This document shows positions 1 to 4,746 of a DNA stretch of 6,301 bases, piece after piece (position 1 is the stretch's first letter; each line of letters opens with the position of its first letter). Source of the stretch: Pseudomonadota bacterium (GTDB lineage Bacteria > Pseudomonadota > Alphaproteobacteria > Sphingomonadales > Sphingomonadaceae); assembly GCA_023416515.1 (NCBI GenBank), contig JAEZHP010000088.1:1-6301 (forward strand), given 5' to 3'. The position numbers and the translations under genes are program-made. The notes beneath the pieces are model-generated. The model did not search any database. It was not told the DNA's origin and worked only from the letters and a program-made list of their open reading frames with translations.

Positions 1-126
1 ACCGCCGCCACCGCCACGGCCGCCACGGCCACGGCGCTGCTGCTGCTGATCAGGCGCACCGGCCTCGGCGGCGGGAGCGCCGGCCTGGACTTCGGTGCCC
101 TGCACTTCGGTATTCTCGTCAGCCAT
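1..126 (-). CDS. rpsE: 30S ribosomal protein S5, N-terminal 42 codons only (partial at window edge)
   Basis: Only the N-terminal extension is present: MADENTEVQ, a second TEVQ copy, an Ala/Pro/Gly-rich stretch, four glutamines (27-30), then Arg/Gly repeats (31-42). The conserved S5 double-stranded-RNA-binding domain, which shapes the mRNA entry and decoding fidelity, would follow outside the window. In E. coli that domain starts within about 20 residues, so this protein has a long disordered leader, as I recall for sphingomonads. Identification rests on gene order (directly after rplR) and on this recognisable leader. There are two tandem ATGs (129 and 126). I chose 126 because GGAG (138-135) is 8 nt away, against 5 nt for the first. 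The upstream ATG would add one Met and overlap the rplR stop. Confidence 0.88.
   Translation of the reverse strand, partial: MADENTEVQGTEVQAGAPAAEAGAPDQQQQRRGRGGRGGGGG
11..48 (-). repeat. Microsatellite-like repeats in rpsE: 9-bp Arg/Gly repeat and (CAG)4
   Basis: On the plus strand CCGCCACGG is repeated perfectly in tandem at 11-19 and 20-28, followed by a 6-bp partial copy (29-34). Next to it CTG is repeated four times (37-48). In the coding sense these give four Gln codons, then Arg/Gly-rich codons. Such tracts are prone to slippage, so the tail length may vary between strains. Confidence 0.7.
82..111 (-). repeat. 15-bp imperfect tandem repeat within rpsE
   Basis: Bases 97-111 and 82-96 are adjacent 15-bp copies differing at two positions, encoding TEVQG and TEVQA. 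Both differences are G/C swaps, one silent (GTG/GTC) and one Gly to Ala. This looks like a local duplication in the disordered leader of S5. Confidence 0.75.
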
Positions 127-128
127 CA

Positions 129-479
129 TCAGAACTCCAGGCCGCCTTCACGCGCGGCATCGGCGAGCGCCTTGACGCGCCCGTGGAAGAGGAAGCCGCC
201 GCGATCGAAGATCACGCGGCTGACGCCGGCGGCCTTGGCGCGCTCGGCGATGCGCTTGCCGACTTCCTGCGCGGAGGCGACGGTAGCGCCGGGGCCCTTC
301 GCGTCCTTCTCCAGCGTGGAGGCGGCGGCGACGGTCTTGCCGGCGCGGTCGTCGATGACCTGCGCATAGATGTGGCGGCCCGAGCGGTGCACCGACAGGC
401 GCAGACGGTCGCCGGCGCGCTTGCGGAGCGACGTGCGGACCCGCTGGCGGCGGCGGTCGAAGAGGGAGAGCTTGGCCAT
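129..479 (-). CDS. rplR: 50S ribosomal protein L18
   Basis: L18 binds 5S rRNA and anchors it with L5 in the central protuberance. The 116 residues compare with 117 in E. coli. The very basic N-terminus (RRRQRVRTSLRKRAGDRLRL, 9-28) is the flexible RNA-binding tail. The conserved core runs through LSVHRSGRHIYAQVIDD (28-44) and AAASTLEK, then VGKRIAERAKAAGV (73-86) and the diagnostic VIFDRGGFLFHGRVKALADA (89-108), ending AREGGLEF. The ATG is one nt after the rplF stop. No good Shine-Dalgarno lies at normal distance, only AAG-rich lysine codons of rplF, so initiation probably depends on ribosomes finishing rplF. The stop is followed at once by two ATG codons that could begin rpsE. Confidence 0.99.
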   Translation of the reverse strand: MAKLSLFDRRRQRVRTSLRKRAGDRLRLSVHRSGRHIYAQVIDDRAGKTVAAASTLEKDAKGPGATVASAQEVGKRIAERAKAAGVSRVIFDRGGFLFHGRVKALADAAREGGLEF

Positions 480-480
480 C

Positions 481-1014
481 TTACTTCTTCTTGCCTTCCT
501 TGCGGAAAATATACTCGCCGCGATACTTGATGCCCTTGCCCTTATAGGGCTCCGGCTTGCGCCAGCGGCGGATCTCGGCGGCGATCTGACCGACCTTCTG
601 GCGGTCGATGCCGGAAATCTCGACGGTGGTCGGATCGGGGGTCTTGATGTCGATCCCTTCCGGAACCGGGATGTTCACGTCGTGGCTGTAACCGAGCTGA
701 AGCTTCAGGTTCTTGCCCTGGGCCGCGGCTCGGTAGCCAACGCCGGTGATCTCGAGGGTCTTAGTGAAGCCCTCGGTGACTCCGGTGACGAGGTTCTGAA
801 CCAGGGTGCGCTGCATGCCCCAGAAGGCCCGCGCCGCCTTGGTGTCGTTCGCCGGCTTGACGACAATGCCGTCGCTTTCGACCTCGTAGCTGATCTCGTC
901 GCGCAGCTGGAGCGAAAGGGTGCCCTTTGGACCCTTCACGCTGAGCTGTCCGCCCTCGATCGTGGCGGTGACGCCTGCCGGCACGACGACCGGCCGCTTG
1001 CCAATGCGGGACAT
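481..1014 (-). CDS. rplF: 50S ribosomal protein L6
   Basis: L6 binds 23S rRNA beside the sarcin-ricin loop, near the elongation-factor site at the base of the L7/L12 stalk. Its length of 177 residues is the same as in E. coli. The protein is a duplicated fold of two similar halves (about 1-82 and 83-177). The start MSRIGKRPVVVPAGV is canonical, with VKGPKGTL (26-33) and RAFWGMQRTLVQNLVTGV (62-79) in the first half. LEITGVGYRA (87-96) lies in the second, and the C-terminal signature PEPYKGKGIKY is at 154-164. The end is rich in Lys (KEGKKK). It overlaps rpsH by one base and has the strongest ribosome binding site in the window. The rplR start follows one base after its stop. Confidence 0.99.
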   Translation of the reverse strand: MSRIGKRPVVVPAGVTATIEGGQLSVKGPKGTLSLQLRDEISYEVESDGIVVKPANDTKAARAFWGMQRTLVQNLVTGVTEGFTKTLEITGVGYRAAAQGKNLKLQLGYSHDVNIPVPEGIDIKTPDPTTVEISGIDRQKVGQIAAEIRRWRKPEPYKGKGIKYRGEYIFRKEGKKK

Positions 1015-1409
1015 TAGAAGACCTCCGCGAGCACTTCGCCGCCGACATTCTGGGCACGCGCTTCGGCGTCGCTCAGAACGCCCTTCGGCGTCGACACGAT
1101 GGTGATGCCAAGGCCGTTGCGAATCCGCGGCAGCTCCTGAGCACCCGAATAGACCCGGCGGCCGGGCTTCGAGATGCGGGAGACGTGCTGGATCGCGGGC
1201 TGGCCCTCGAAATATTTCAGCTCGATGCGCAGGCTCTTGTGAGCGCCCTGCGCGTCTTCCTGATAGCCGCGGATATAGCCTTCGCGCTGGAGCACGTCGA
1301 GCACTCGGGCGCGCAGCTTGGACGCCGGGCTCAGGACGGAGTCCTTGCGCGCCTGCTGGCCGTTGCGGATGCGGGTGAGCATATCACCCAGGGGATCGGT
1401 CAATGGCAT
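1014..1409 (-). CDS. rpsH: 30S ribosomal protein S8
   Basis: S8 is a primary binder of the 16S rRNA central domain (helices 21 and 25) and organises the platform. In E. coli it also represses its own spc operon by binding mRNA at the rplX-rplE junction. The 131 residues match the family (130 in E. coli). Visible features are MPLTDPLGDMLTRIRNGQQA (1-20), SKLRARVLDVLQREGYIRGY (30-49), RISKPGRRVYSG (78-89), and the RNA-binding signature GITIVSTPKGVLSDAEAR (101-118), ending GGEVLAEVF. Spacing from rpsN is 9 nt, with AAGGT (1420-1416) 6 nt before the ATG. The last codons carry the strong rplF ribosome binding site, and the TAA overlaps the rplF ATG by one base. Whether S8 autoregulates here is not shown by the sequence. 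Confidence 0.99.
   Translation of the reverse strand: MPLTDPLGDMLTRIRNGQQARKDSVLSPASKLRARVLDVLQREGYIRGYQEDAQGAHKSLRIELKYFEGQPAIQHVSRISKPGRRVYSGAQELPRIRNGLGITIVSTPKGVLSDAEARAQNVGGEVLAEVF
1021..1026 (-). promoter_or_regulatory. Strong Shine-Dalgarno of rplF inside the rpsH 3' end
   Basis: GGAGGT on the mRNA strand is the closest match to the anti-Shine-Dalgarno in the window. It sits 6 nt before the rplF ATG and is read as part of the last sense codons of rpsH (Ala-Glu-Val-Phe). With the TAATG overlap it decides the rplF start and points to termination-reinitiation coupling of S8 and L6. Confidence 0.85.
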
Positions 1410-1418
1410 AGGTCTACC

Positions 1419-1724
1419 TTACCAGCTCGACTTGGTGAGGCCCGGGATCAGGCCCTTGTTGCCCAGTTCGCGCAGCATGACGCGCGACAGCCGGAACTTG
1501 CGATAGTAAGCGCGCGGACGCCCGGTGAGCTCGCACCGGTTGCGGATGCGCGTCGGGTTGCCGTTGCGCGGAATCTCGGCGAGCTTCAGCCGCGCCATCA
1601 GGCGCTCCGTCTCGTCGAGGCTCTCGTCGTTCGCGATCGCCTTGAGCTTCGAGTAGCGGCCGGCATACTTCTTCGCCAGCTTCTTGCGCCGCTCGTTCTT
1701 GTTGATCGAACTCAGTTTCGCCAT
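1419..1724 (-). CDS. rpsN: 30S ribosomal protein S14 (zinc-independent form)
   Basis: S14 is a 30S head protein that joins late in assembly, next to S3, S10 and S19. The 101 residues equal the E. coli length and belong to the long, zinc-free class. There is only one cysteine (Cys64 in RNRCELTGRPRAYYRKF), so the paired CxxC zinc knuckle of the short 61-residue form is absent. It starts MAKLSSINKNERRKKLAKKY and ends with the conserved FRLSRVMLRELGNKGLIPGLTKSSW region (77-101). The basic helical N-terminal half (1-50) is typical of this class. It follows rplE after an unusually long 37-nt gap for this operon. Its ribosome binding site (AAGGAAGAG) lies partly within a hairpin. The stop is fused to the rpsH Shine-Dalgarno (TAAGGT). 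Confidence 0.99.
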   Translation of the reverse strand: MAKLSSINKNERRKKLAKKYAGRYSKLKAIANDESLDETERLMARLKLAEIPRNGNPTRIRNRCELTGRPRAYYRKFRLSRVMLRELGNKGLIPGLTKSSW

Positions 1725-1734
1725 GACTTAAGTT

Positions 1735-1752
1735 CTCTTCCTTCTCGAAGAG
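1735..1752 (-). promoter_or_regulatory. Hairpin in the rplE-rpsN spacer that pairs with the rpsN Shine-Dalgarno region
   Basis: The 37-nt spacer (1725-1761) contains, on the mRNA strand, CTCTTC (1752-1747), loop GAGAAG (1746-1741), and GAAGAG (1740-1735), a perfect 6-bp stem. The purine-rich arm overlaps the only Shine-Dalgarno-like sequence for rpsN (AAGGAAGAG, 1743-1735), so folding would partly hide it. An 8-bp palindrome, ACTTAAGT (1733-1726), fills the remainder before the ATG. The structure could tie rpsN initiation to ribosomes arriving from rplE or to a regulator. Pairing is observed; function is inferred. Confidence 0.4.
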
Positions 1753-1761
1753 CAGGTCCGC

Positions 1762-2340
1762 TTACGCGGCCTGCTTCTGATCCTGGTCCTGCGGGAACGG
1801 GAAGTTGAAGAGGCGCAGCAGCTCGCGCGCTTCCTCGTCCGTCTTCGCGGTGGTGGTGACGATGATGTCCATGCCCCGGACCTTGTCGACCTTGTCGTAG
1901 CTGATCTCCGGGAAGACCAGCTGCTCCTTGAGGCCCATGGCGTAATTGCCACGGCCGTCGAACGACTTCGGGTTGAGGCCGCGGAAGTCGCGAACGCGCG
2001 GAAGCGCGATCGTGACCAGGCGGTCCAGGAACTCGTACATCCGCCCGCGGCGAAGGGTGACCTTCACGCCGATCGGCATGCCTTCGCGCAGCTTGAACTG
2101 GGCGATCGACTTCTTGGCCTTGGTGACCACCGGCTTCTGACCGGCGATCAGCTCCATCTCGGAGGCCGCGGTGTCGACCTTCTTCTTGTCTTGGGTCGCC
2201 TCGCCGACGCCCATGTTGAGGACGATCTTCTCGATCCGCGGGATCTCCATCCGGTTCTTGTAACCGAACTTCTCCATCATCGCGGGGGCGACGCGCTCGT
2301 CATAATCCTTGCGCAGGCGCGGGGTGTATTTGTCAGCCAT
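1762..2340 (-). CDS. rplE: 50S ribosomal protein L5
   Basis: L5 carries 5S rRNA (with L18 and L25) into the central protuberance, contacts P-site tRNA, and bridges to S13 in the head. The 192 residues exceed the E. coli 179. Hallmarks are MADKYTPRLRKDYDE at the start, IPRIEKIVLNMGVGEA (33-48), then GQKPVVTKAKKSIAQFKLRE (67-86). RRGRMYEFLDRLVTIALPRVRDFRGL follows over about 97-122, as does the conserved GRGNYAMGLKEQLVFPEI (129-146). The domain normally finishes at FNFPF (178-182). Here a ten-residue polar tail rich in Asp and Gln (PQDQDQKQAA) is added. The ATG lies inside the end of rplX (8-nt overlap), with GGAGAG (2353-2348) 7 nt upstream. A 37-nt spacer with a hairpin follows the stop. Confidence 0.99.
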   Translation of the reverse strand: MADKYTPRLRKDYDERVAPAMMEKFGYKNRMEIPRIEKIVLNMGVGEATQDKKKVDTAASEMELIAGQKPVVTKAKKSIAQFKLREGMPIGVKVTLRRGRMYEFLDRLVTIALPRVRDFRGLNPKSFDGRGNYAMGLKEQLVFPEISYDKVDKVRGMDIIVTTTAKTDEEARELLRLFNFPFPQDQDQKQAA

Positions 2341-2653
2341 TGATCAGCTCTCCGGACTTCGCGGCCACGCGGACCTTCTTGCCGTCGCGCTCCTCGAAGC
2401 GGACTCGGGTCGGCTTGCCGGTCTTCGGGTCCTCGATCGCGACCTTGGACACGTGCAGCGGCGCTTCCGAGCGCTCGAGGCCGCCCTGCGGGTTGGCCTG
2501 GGACGGCTTGCGGTGACGAACGGCGATGTTCACGCCGGCGACCACGACCTTGCCTTCCTTCGGCATCGACTTCACGACTTCGCCGTGCTTGCCCTTGTCC
2601 TTGCCGGACAGGACCACGACCTTGTCGCCCTTCTTGATCTTGGCAGCAGCCAT
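2333..2653 (-). CDS. rplX: 50S ribosomal protein L24
   Basis: L24 is one of the two 23S rRNA assembly-initiator proteins; it binds domain I and sits near the exit tunnel. The 106 residues agree with E. coli (104). A KOW motif is clear near the N-terminus (KKGDKVVVLSGKDKGKHGEV, about 7-26), followed by GVNIAVRHRKPSQANPQGG (40-58). Next is the second half with APLHVSKVAIEDPKTGKPTR. I chose the ATG at 2653 over the GTG one codon upstream. GAGGT (2664-2660) is 6 nt from the ATG but only 3 nt from the GTG, and the ATG gives the usual TGATG one-base overlap with rplN. The 3' end overlaps rplE by 8 nt, so translation of the two is probably linked. Confidence 0.98.
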   Translation of the reverse strand: MAAAKIKKGDKVVVLSGKDKGKHGEVVKSMPKEGKVVVAGVNIAVRHRKPSQANPQGGLERSEAPLHVSKVAIEDPKTGKPTRVRFEERDGKKVRVAAKSGELING

Positions 2654-3021
2654 CACAGCACCTCGGGCGCGAGCGAAATGATCTTCATGTGCTTCTTCGC
2701 GCGCAGTTCGCGGACGACCGGCCCGAAGATACGGGTTCCGATCGGCTCCTGGTTGTTGTTCACGAGCACCGCGGCGTTGGAATCGAACCGGATGGTCGAC
2801 CCGTCGGCACGGTGAATGTCCTTCGCGGTGCGGACGATGACGGCCTTGTGGACGTCACCCTTCTTCACGCGGCCGCGCGGCGCGGCTTCCTTGACGGAGA
2901 CGACGATGATGTCGCCAACGCCGGCAAAGCGACGCTTGGAGCCGCCCAGCACCTTGATGCACTGCACGCGCTTGGCGCCGCTGTTGTCTGCGACGTCCAG
3001 GTTCGACTGCATCTGGATCAT
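2653..3021 (-). CDS. rplN: 50S ribosomal protein L14
   Basis: L14 lies on the 50S subunit interface, forms bridge B8 with 16S helix 14, and contacts L19. It also binds the RsfS silencing factor in bacteria generally. The 122 residues match the family (123 in E. coli). It starts MIQMQSNLDVADNSGAKRVQ and carries CIKVLGG (21-27), GVGDIIVVSVKEAAPRGRVK (35-54), the KKGDVHKAVIVRT segment and IRFDSNAAVLVNN. It ends in the near-invariant GTRIFGPVVRELR...MKIISLAPEVL. It is the first gene of the spc half. The ATG is 7 nt from AAAGGAA (3035-3029); a second Met at codon 4 is too far from that site and MIQ is the conserved start. The stop overlaps the rplX ATG by one base (TGATG). Confidence 0.99.
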   Translation of the reverse strand: MIQMQSNLDVADNSGAKRVQCIKVLGGSKRRFAGVGDIIVVSVKEAAPRGRVKKGDVHKAVIVRTAKDIHRADGSTIRFDSNAAVLVNNNQEPIGTRIFGPVVRELRAKKHMKIISLAPEVL

Positions 3022-3028
3022 AGATCCA
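3014..3028 (-). promoter_or_regulatory. Short hairpin enclosing the rplN start codon
   Basis: On the mRNA strand TGGATC-TAT-GATCCA forms a perfect 6-bp stem with a 3-nt loop. Two bases of the rplN ATG (3021-3019) sit in the loop and the third sits in the stem. The preceding Shine-Dalgarno AAAGGAA (3035-3029) ends directly against the stem and stays free. This could slow initiation on rplN, the first gene of the spc half, or be melted by the 30S subunit. The pairing is seen in the sequence; any regulatory effect is inference. Confidence 0.35.
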
Positions 3029-3093
3029 TTCCTTTCACTTCAACCGGAACCGGGTCCGGCGATCAGCTTCAAATCACCCGCTCAGAGCGGAAC
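3022..3093 (-). promoter_or_regulatory. 72-nt rpsQ-rplN spacer at the S10/spc operon boundary, with two short inverted repeats
   Basis: This is the largest non-coding stretch in the window. On the transcribed strand a 5-bp stem with a 3-nt loop (CCGCT-CTG-AGCGG, 3090-3078) follows two bases after the rpsQ stop region. A second 5-bp stem with a 6-nt loop is CCGGA-CCCGGT-TCCGG (3059-3044). The first is followed by GGTGATTTG, with only three T in a row, so it is not a convincing intrinsic terminator. I see no good -35/-10 pair at normal spacing. The Shine-Dalgarno of rplN, AAAGGAA (3035-3029), closes the spacer. In E. coli the spc promoter lies in the corresponding gap. Here the spacer may be a relic of, or substitute for, that boundary, but promoter or attenuator activity is only inferred. 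Confidence 0.5.
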
Positions 3094-3369
3094 TCAAACG
3101 TTGGCGTCGTCCGTGACGGAGCCGAGGATTCGGGATCCAACCCGCTCGACGACCTTCCACGTCTTCAGCTTCGAGATCGGCTTGGTCTCTTCGATCCGAA
3201 CCGTCTCGCCCGCGCGGACCTCGTTGGTCTCGTCATGGGCATGATACTTCTTCGATCGCCGGATGATCTTGCCGTACAGCGGGTGCTTCACCCGCCGCTC
3301 GACCAGGACCACCACGGTCTTGTCGGTCTTGTCGGACACCACGGTCCCGGTCATGACGCGCTTGGGCAT
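3094..3369 (-). CDS. rpsQ: 30S ribosomal protein S17
   Basis: S17 is an OB-fold primary binder of the 16S rRNA 5' domain, needed early in 30S body assembly. The 91 residues are slightly longer than E. coli's 84, the extra being at the C-terminus (ILGSVTDDANV). The OB-fold strands are evident in GTVVSDKTDKTVVVLVERRV (8-27), followed by the signature HPLYGKIIRRSKKYHAHDE (29-47). Next come VRAGETVRIEETKPISKLK (51-69) and TWKVVERVG. It has the cleanest Shine-Dalgarno of the S10 half: AAGGAG (3383-3378), 8 nt before ATG and fused to the rpmC stop. In E. coli rpsQ is the last gene of the S10 operon. Here too it is followed by the longest spacer of the window (72 nt). Confidence 0.99.
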   Translation of the reverse strand: MPKRVMTGTVVSDKTDKTVVVLVERRVKHPLYGKIIRRSKKYHAHDETNEVRAGETVRIEETKPISKLKTWKVVERVGSRILGSVTDDANV

Positions 3370-3381
3370 CTGGCGTTCTCC

Positions 3382-3591
3382 TTAAGCCTGCGCCTGAGCG
3401 GCGCTGGCGCGCTGCGTCTGCAGCGTCTTGATCTGGGCGATGGAGCGACGCACCTCGCGGACCCGGCTCGGCTTTTCCAGCTGATTGGTCGCGGCCTGGA
3501 AGCGCAGATTGAACTGCTCACGCTTCAGGTCGGCGAGACGCTGGGCGAGCTCGTCGTCGGTGCGGGTGCGAAGGTCTTTGATGTCGGACAT
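3382..3591 (-). CDS. rpmC: 50S ribosomal protein L29
   Basis: L29 is a small two-helix antiparallel protein at the exit-tunnel rim next to L23, where it helps form the platform for trigger factor. It is 69 residues long (63 in E. coli). The typical pattern is visible: DLRTRTDDELAQRLADLKRE (6-25), then QFNLRFQAATNQLEKPSRV (26-44), then REVRRSIAQIKTLQTQR (45-61). NLRFQ and the helix containing RRxIAxIKT are the family hallmarks. A short Ala/Gln tail (ASAAQAQA) extends past the usual end and is probably unstructured. GAGGG (3605-3601) lies 9 nt before the ATG, inside the 3' end of rplP. The gene starts 5 nt after rplP and ends in TAAGGAG, which doubles as the rpsQ ribosome binding site. Confidence 0.98.
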   Translation of the reverse strand: MSDIKDLRTRTDDELAQRLADLKREQFNLRFQAATNQLEKPSRVREVRRSIAQIKTLQTQRASAAQAQA

Positions 3592-3596
3592 CGTGC

Positions 3597-4022
3597 TTAA
3601 CCCTCAATCTGCTCGCCGAGGCGAGCAACGAACTTGACCTTGATCGGCAGCTTTTCGGCCGCGCGCTCGAAGGCAACCTTGGCGAGCTCGCCAGGAACGC
3701 CGTCGAGCTCGAACAGGATTCGGCCCGGCTTCACTCGGGCGACCCAATATTCGGGCGAGCCCTTGCCCTTACCCATGCGGACCTCGGTCGGCTTCGACGA
3801 GACCGGCACGTCCGGGAAGATGCGGATCCACAACCGGCCCTGACGGCGGATGTGGCGAGTGATCGCGCGGCGGGCCGCCTCGATCTGACGGGCGGTGATC
3901 CGCTCCGGCTCCATCGCCTTGAGGCCGAAGGCACCGAAGTTGAGCGCCGTGCCGCCCTTGGCGTCGCCGTGGATGCGTCCCTTGAACGCCTTGCGGAATT
4001 TCGTGCGCTTTGGTTGCAGCAT
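3597..4022 (-). CDS. rplP: 50S ribosomal protein L16
   Basis: L16 is a late-assembling 50S protein beside the A-site tRNA, needed for peptidyl-transferase activity and 5S-region folding. The 141 residues compare with 136 in E. coli, the excess being a short C-terminal tail (LGEQIEG). It starts with the near-invariant MLQPKRTKFRK. ARQIEAARRAITRHIRRQG (44-62) and WIRIFPDVPVSSKP (65-78) follow. The conserved loop VRMGKGKGSPEYWVA (81-95) contains Arg82, equivalent to E. coli Arg81, the residue hydroxylated by the YcfD oxygenase there. Whether that modification occurs here cannot be seen. The start lies 12 nt after the rpsC stop, and TAAGGAA (4037-4031) serves as both stop and Shine-Dalgarno, 9 nt from the ATG. 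Confidence 0.99.
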   Translation of the reverse strand: MLQPKRTKFRKAFKGRIHGDAKGGTALNFGAFGLKAMEPERITARQIEAARRAITRHIRRQGRLWIRIFPDVPVSSKPTEVRMGKGKGSPEYWVARVKPGRILFELDGVPGELAKVAFERAAEKLPIKVKFVARLGEQIEG

Positions 4023-4034
4023 TTCTCTTATTCC

Positions 4035-4742
4035 TTAGCGACGGTCGTCGCGGGCCGGGCGAACTCCGGAGGTCTGAGCCTCCATCATCAACCGGTCCTG
4101 CGCGAGCGGGTCGTGACCGAGGATCTCGCCCTTGAAGATCCAAACCTTCACGCCGCACACGCCGTAAGCGGTGTGGGCCGTGGCCTCCGCATAATCGACG
4201 TTCGCACGAAGCGTGTGGAGCGGCACCCGGCCTTCACGATACCATTCGGTGCGCGCGATCTCCGCGCCGCCGAGCCGGCCGCTACATGTAATGCGGATTC
4301 CCTCAGCGCCAAGACGCAGCGCCGACTGAACCGCGCGCTTCATGGCGCGGCGGAAGGCGATACGGCGCTCGAGCTGGTCGGCGACACCCTGGGCGACGAG
4401 CTTGGAGTCGATCTCCGGCTTGCGGATCTCGACGATGTTGAGGCTCACGTCCGACGAGGTGAACTCGCGCAGCTTGCTGCGCAGCTTCTCGATGTCGGCG
4501 CCCTTCTTGCCGATGATCACGCCGGGGCGAGCGGCATAGATGGAGACCCGGCACAGCTTGGCCGGACGCTCGATCACCACCTTGGAGATCGCCGCCTGCG
4601 GCAGCGTCTTCATGATGTACTGCCGCATCTTGAGATCTTCGAGCAGCAACCGGCCATAGTCGTCGCCACGGGCGAACCAGCGGCTGTCCCAGGTTCGGTT
4701 GATCTGCAGGCGCAGACCGATGGGGGAGGTTTTCTGACCCAT
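4035..4742 (-). CDS. rpsC: 30S ribosomal protein S3
   Basis: S3 sits at the mRNA entry pore of the 30S head with S4 and S5 and takes part in unwinding structured mRNA. At 235 residues it matches the family (233 in E. coli). The N-terminal segment MGQKTSPIGLRL leads into a type II KH domain with the GKKG loop at 78-81 (ARPGVIIGKKGADIEKL). The second half has FRRAMKRAV, where R131, R132 and K135 align with the residues reported to be needed for E. coli ribosomal helicase activity. The signature SGRLGGAEIARTEWYREGRV (154-173) follows, then YGVCGVKVWIFKGEIL. The C-terminal tail is short and basic (RPARDDRR). The gene begins 4 nt after rplV with a modest AGGA about 11 nt upstream. Confidence 0.99.
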   Translation of the reverse strand: MGQKTSPIGLRLQINRTWDSRWFARGDDYGRLLLEDLKMRQYIMKTLPQAAISKVVIERPAKLCRVSIYAARPGVIIGKKGADIEKLRSKLREFTSSDVSLNIVEIRKPEIDSKLVAQGVADQLERRIAFRRAMKRAVQSALRLGAEGIRITCSGRLGGAEIARTEWYREGRVPLHTLRANVDYAEATAHTAYGVCGVKVWIFKGEILGHDPLAQDRLMMEAQTSGVRPARDDRR

Positions 4743-4746
4743 ATGC

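Noticed and set aside
370..1017. Plus-strand open frame of 215 codons opposite rplF
   Set aside because: It is a shadow of rplF and rplR. Conserved residues are explained fully by the minus-strand proteins.
1419..1724. Possible zinc-dependent or duplicated S14 paralogue
   Set aside because: The protein is 101 residues with a single cysteine, so it is the standard zinc-free S14 in its normal operon position.
1185..1808. Plus-strand open frame of 207 codons opposite rpsH and rpsN
   Set aside because: It is antisense to intact rpsH and rpsN with no independent coding evidence; stop scarcity is explained by high G+C.
2654..2656. GTG as an alternative start of rplX, one codon upstream
   Set aside because: It would be only 3 nt from the GAGGT Shine-Dalgarno. 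The ATG at 2653 has 6-nt spacing and the normal TGATG overlap.
3018..3029. Three-codon minus-strand mini-ORF (Met-Asp-Leu-stop) ending on the rplN start as ATGA
   Set aside because: Its ATG abuts AAAGGA with no spacer, so a ribosome could not use that Shine-Dalgarno for it. It most likely arises by chance from the hairpin sequence.
3017..3043. Promoter-like pair on the minus strand: TTGAAG and TATGAT near the rplN start
   Set aside because: The spacing is only 15 nt, the -10-like box contains the rplN start codon, and a transcript from it would start inside rplN without its ribosome binding site.
3070..3090. Possible intrinsic terminator after rpsQ
   Set aside because: The stem is only 5 bp and is followed by mixed sequence with three consecutive T. 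This is too weak for a terminator, and the gene cluster continues in the same direction.
2689..3600. Long plus-strand open frame (303 codons) opposite rplN-rpsQ-rpmC
   Set aside because: It is antisense to conserved genes and spans the intergenic spacer. Its composition is Asp/Leu/Gly/His-biased, as typical for antisense shadows, and no family is recognisable.
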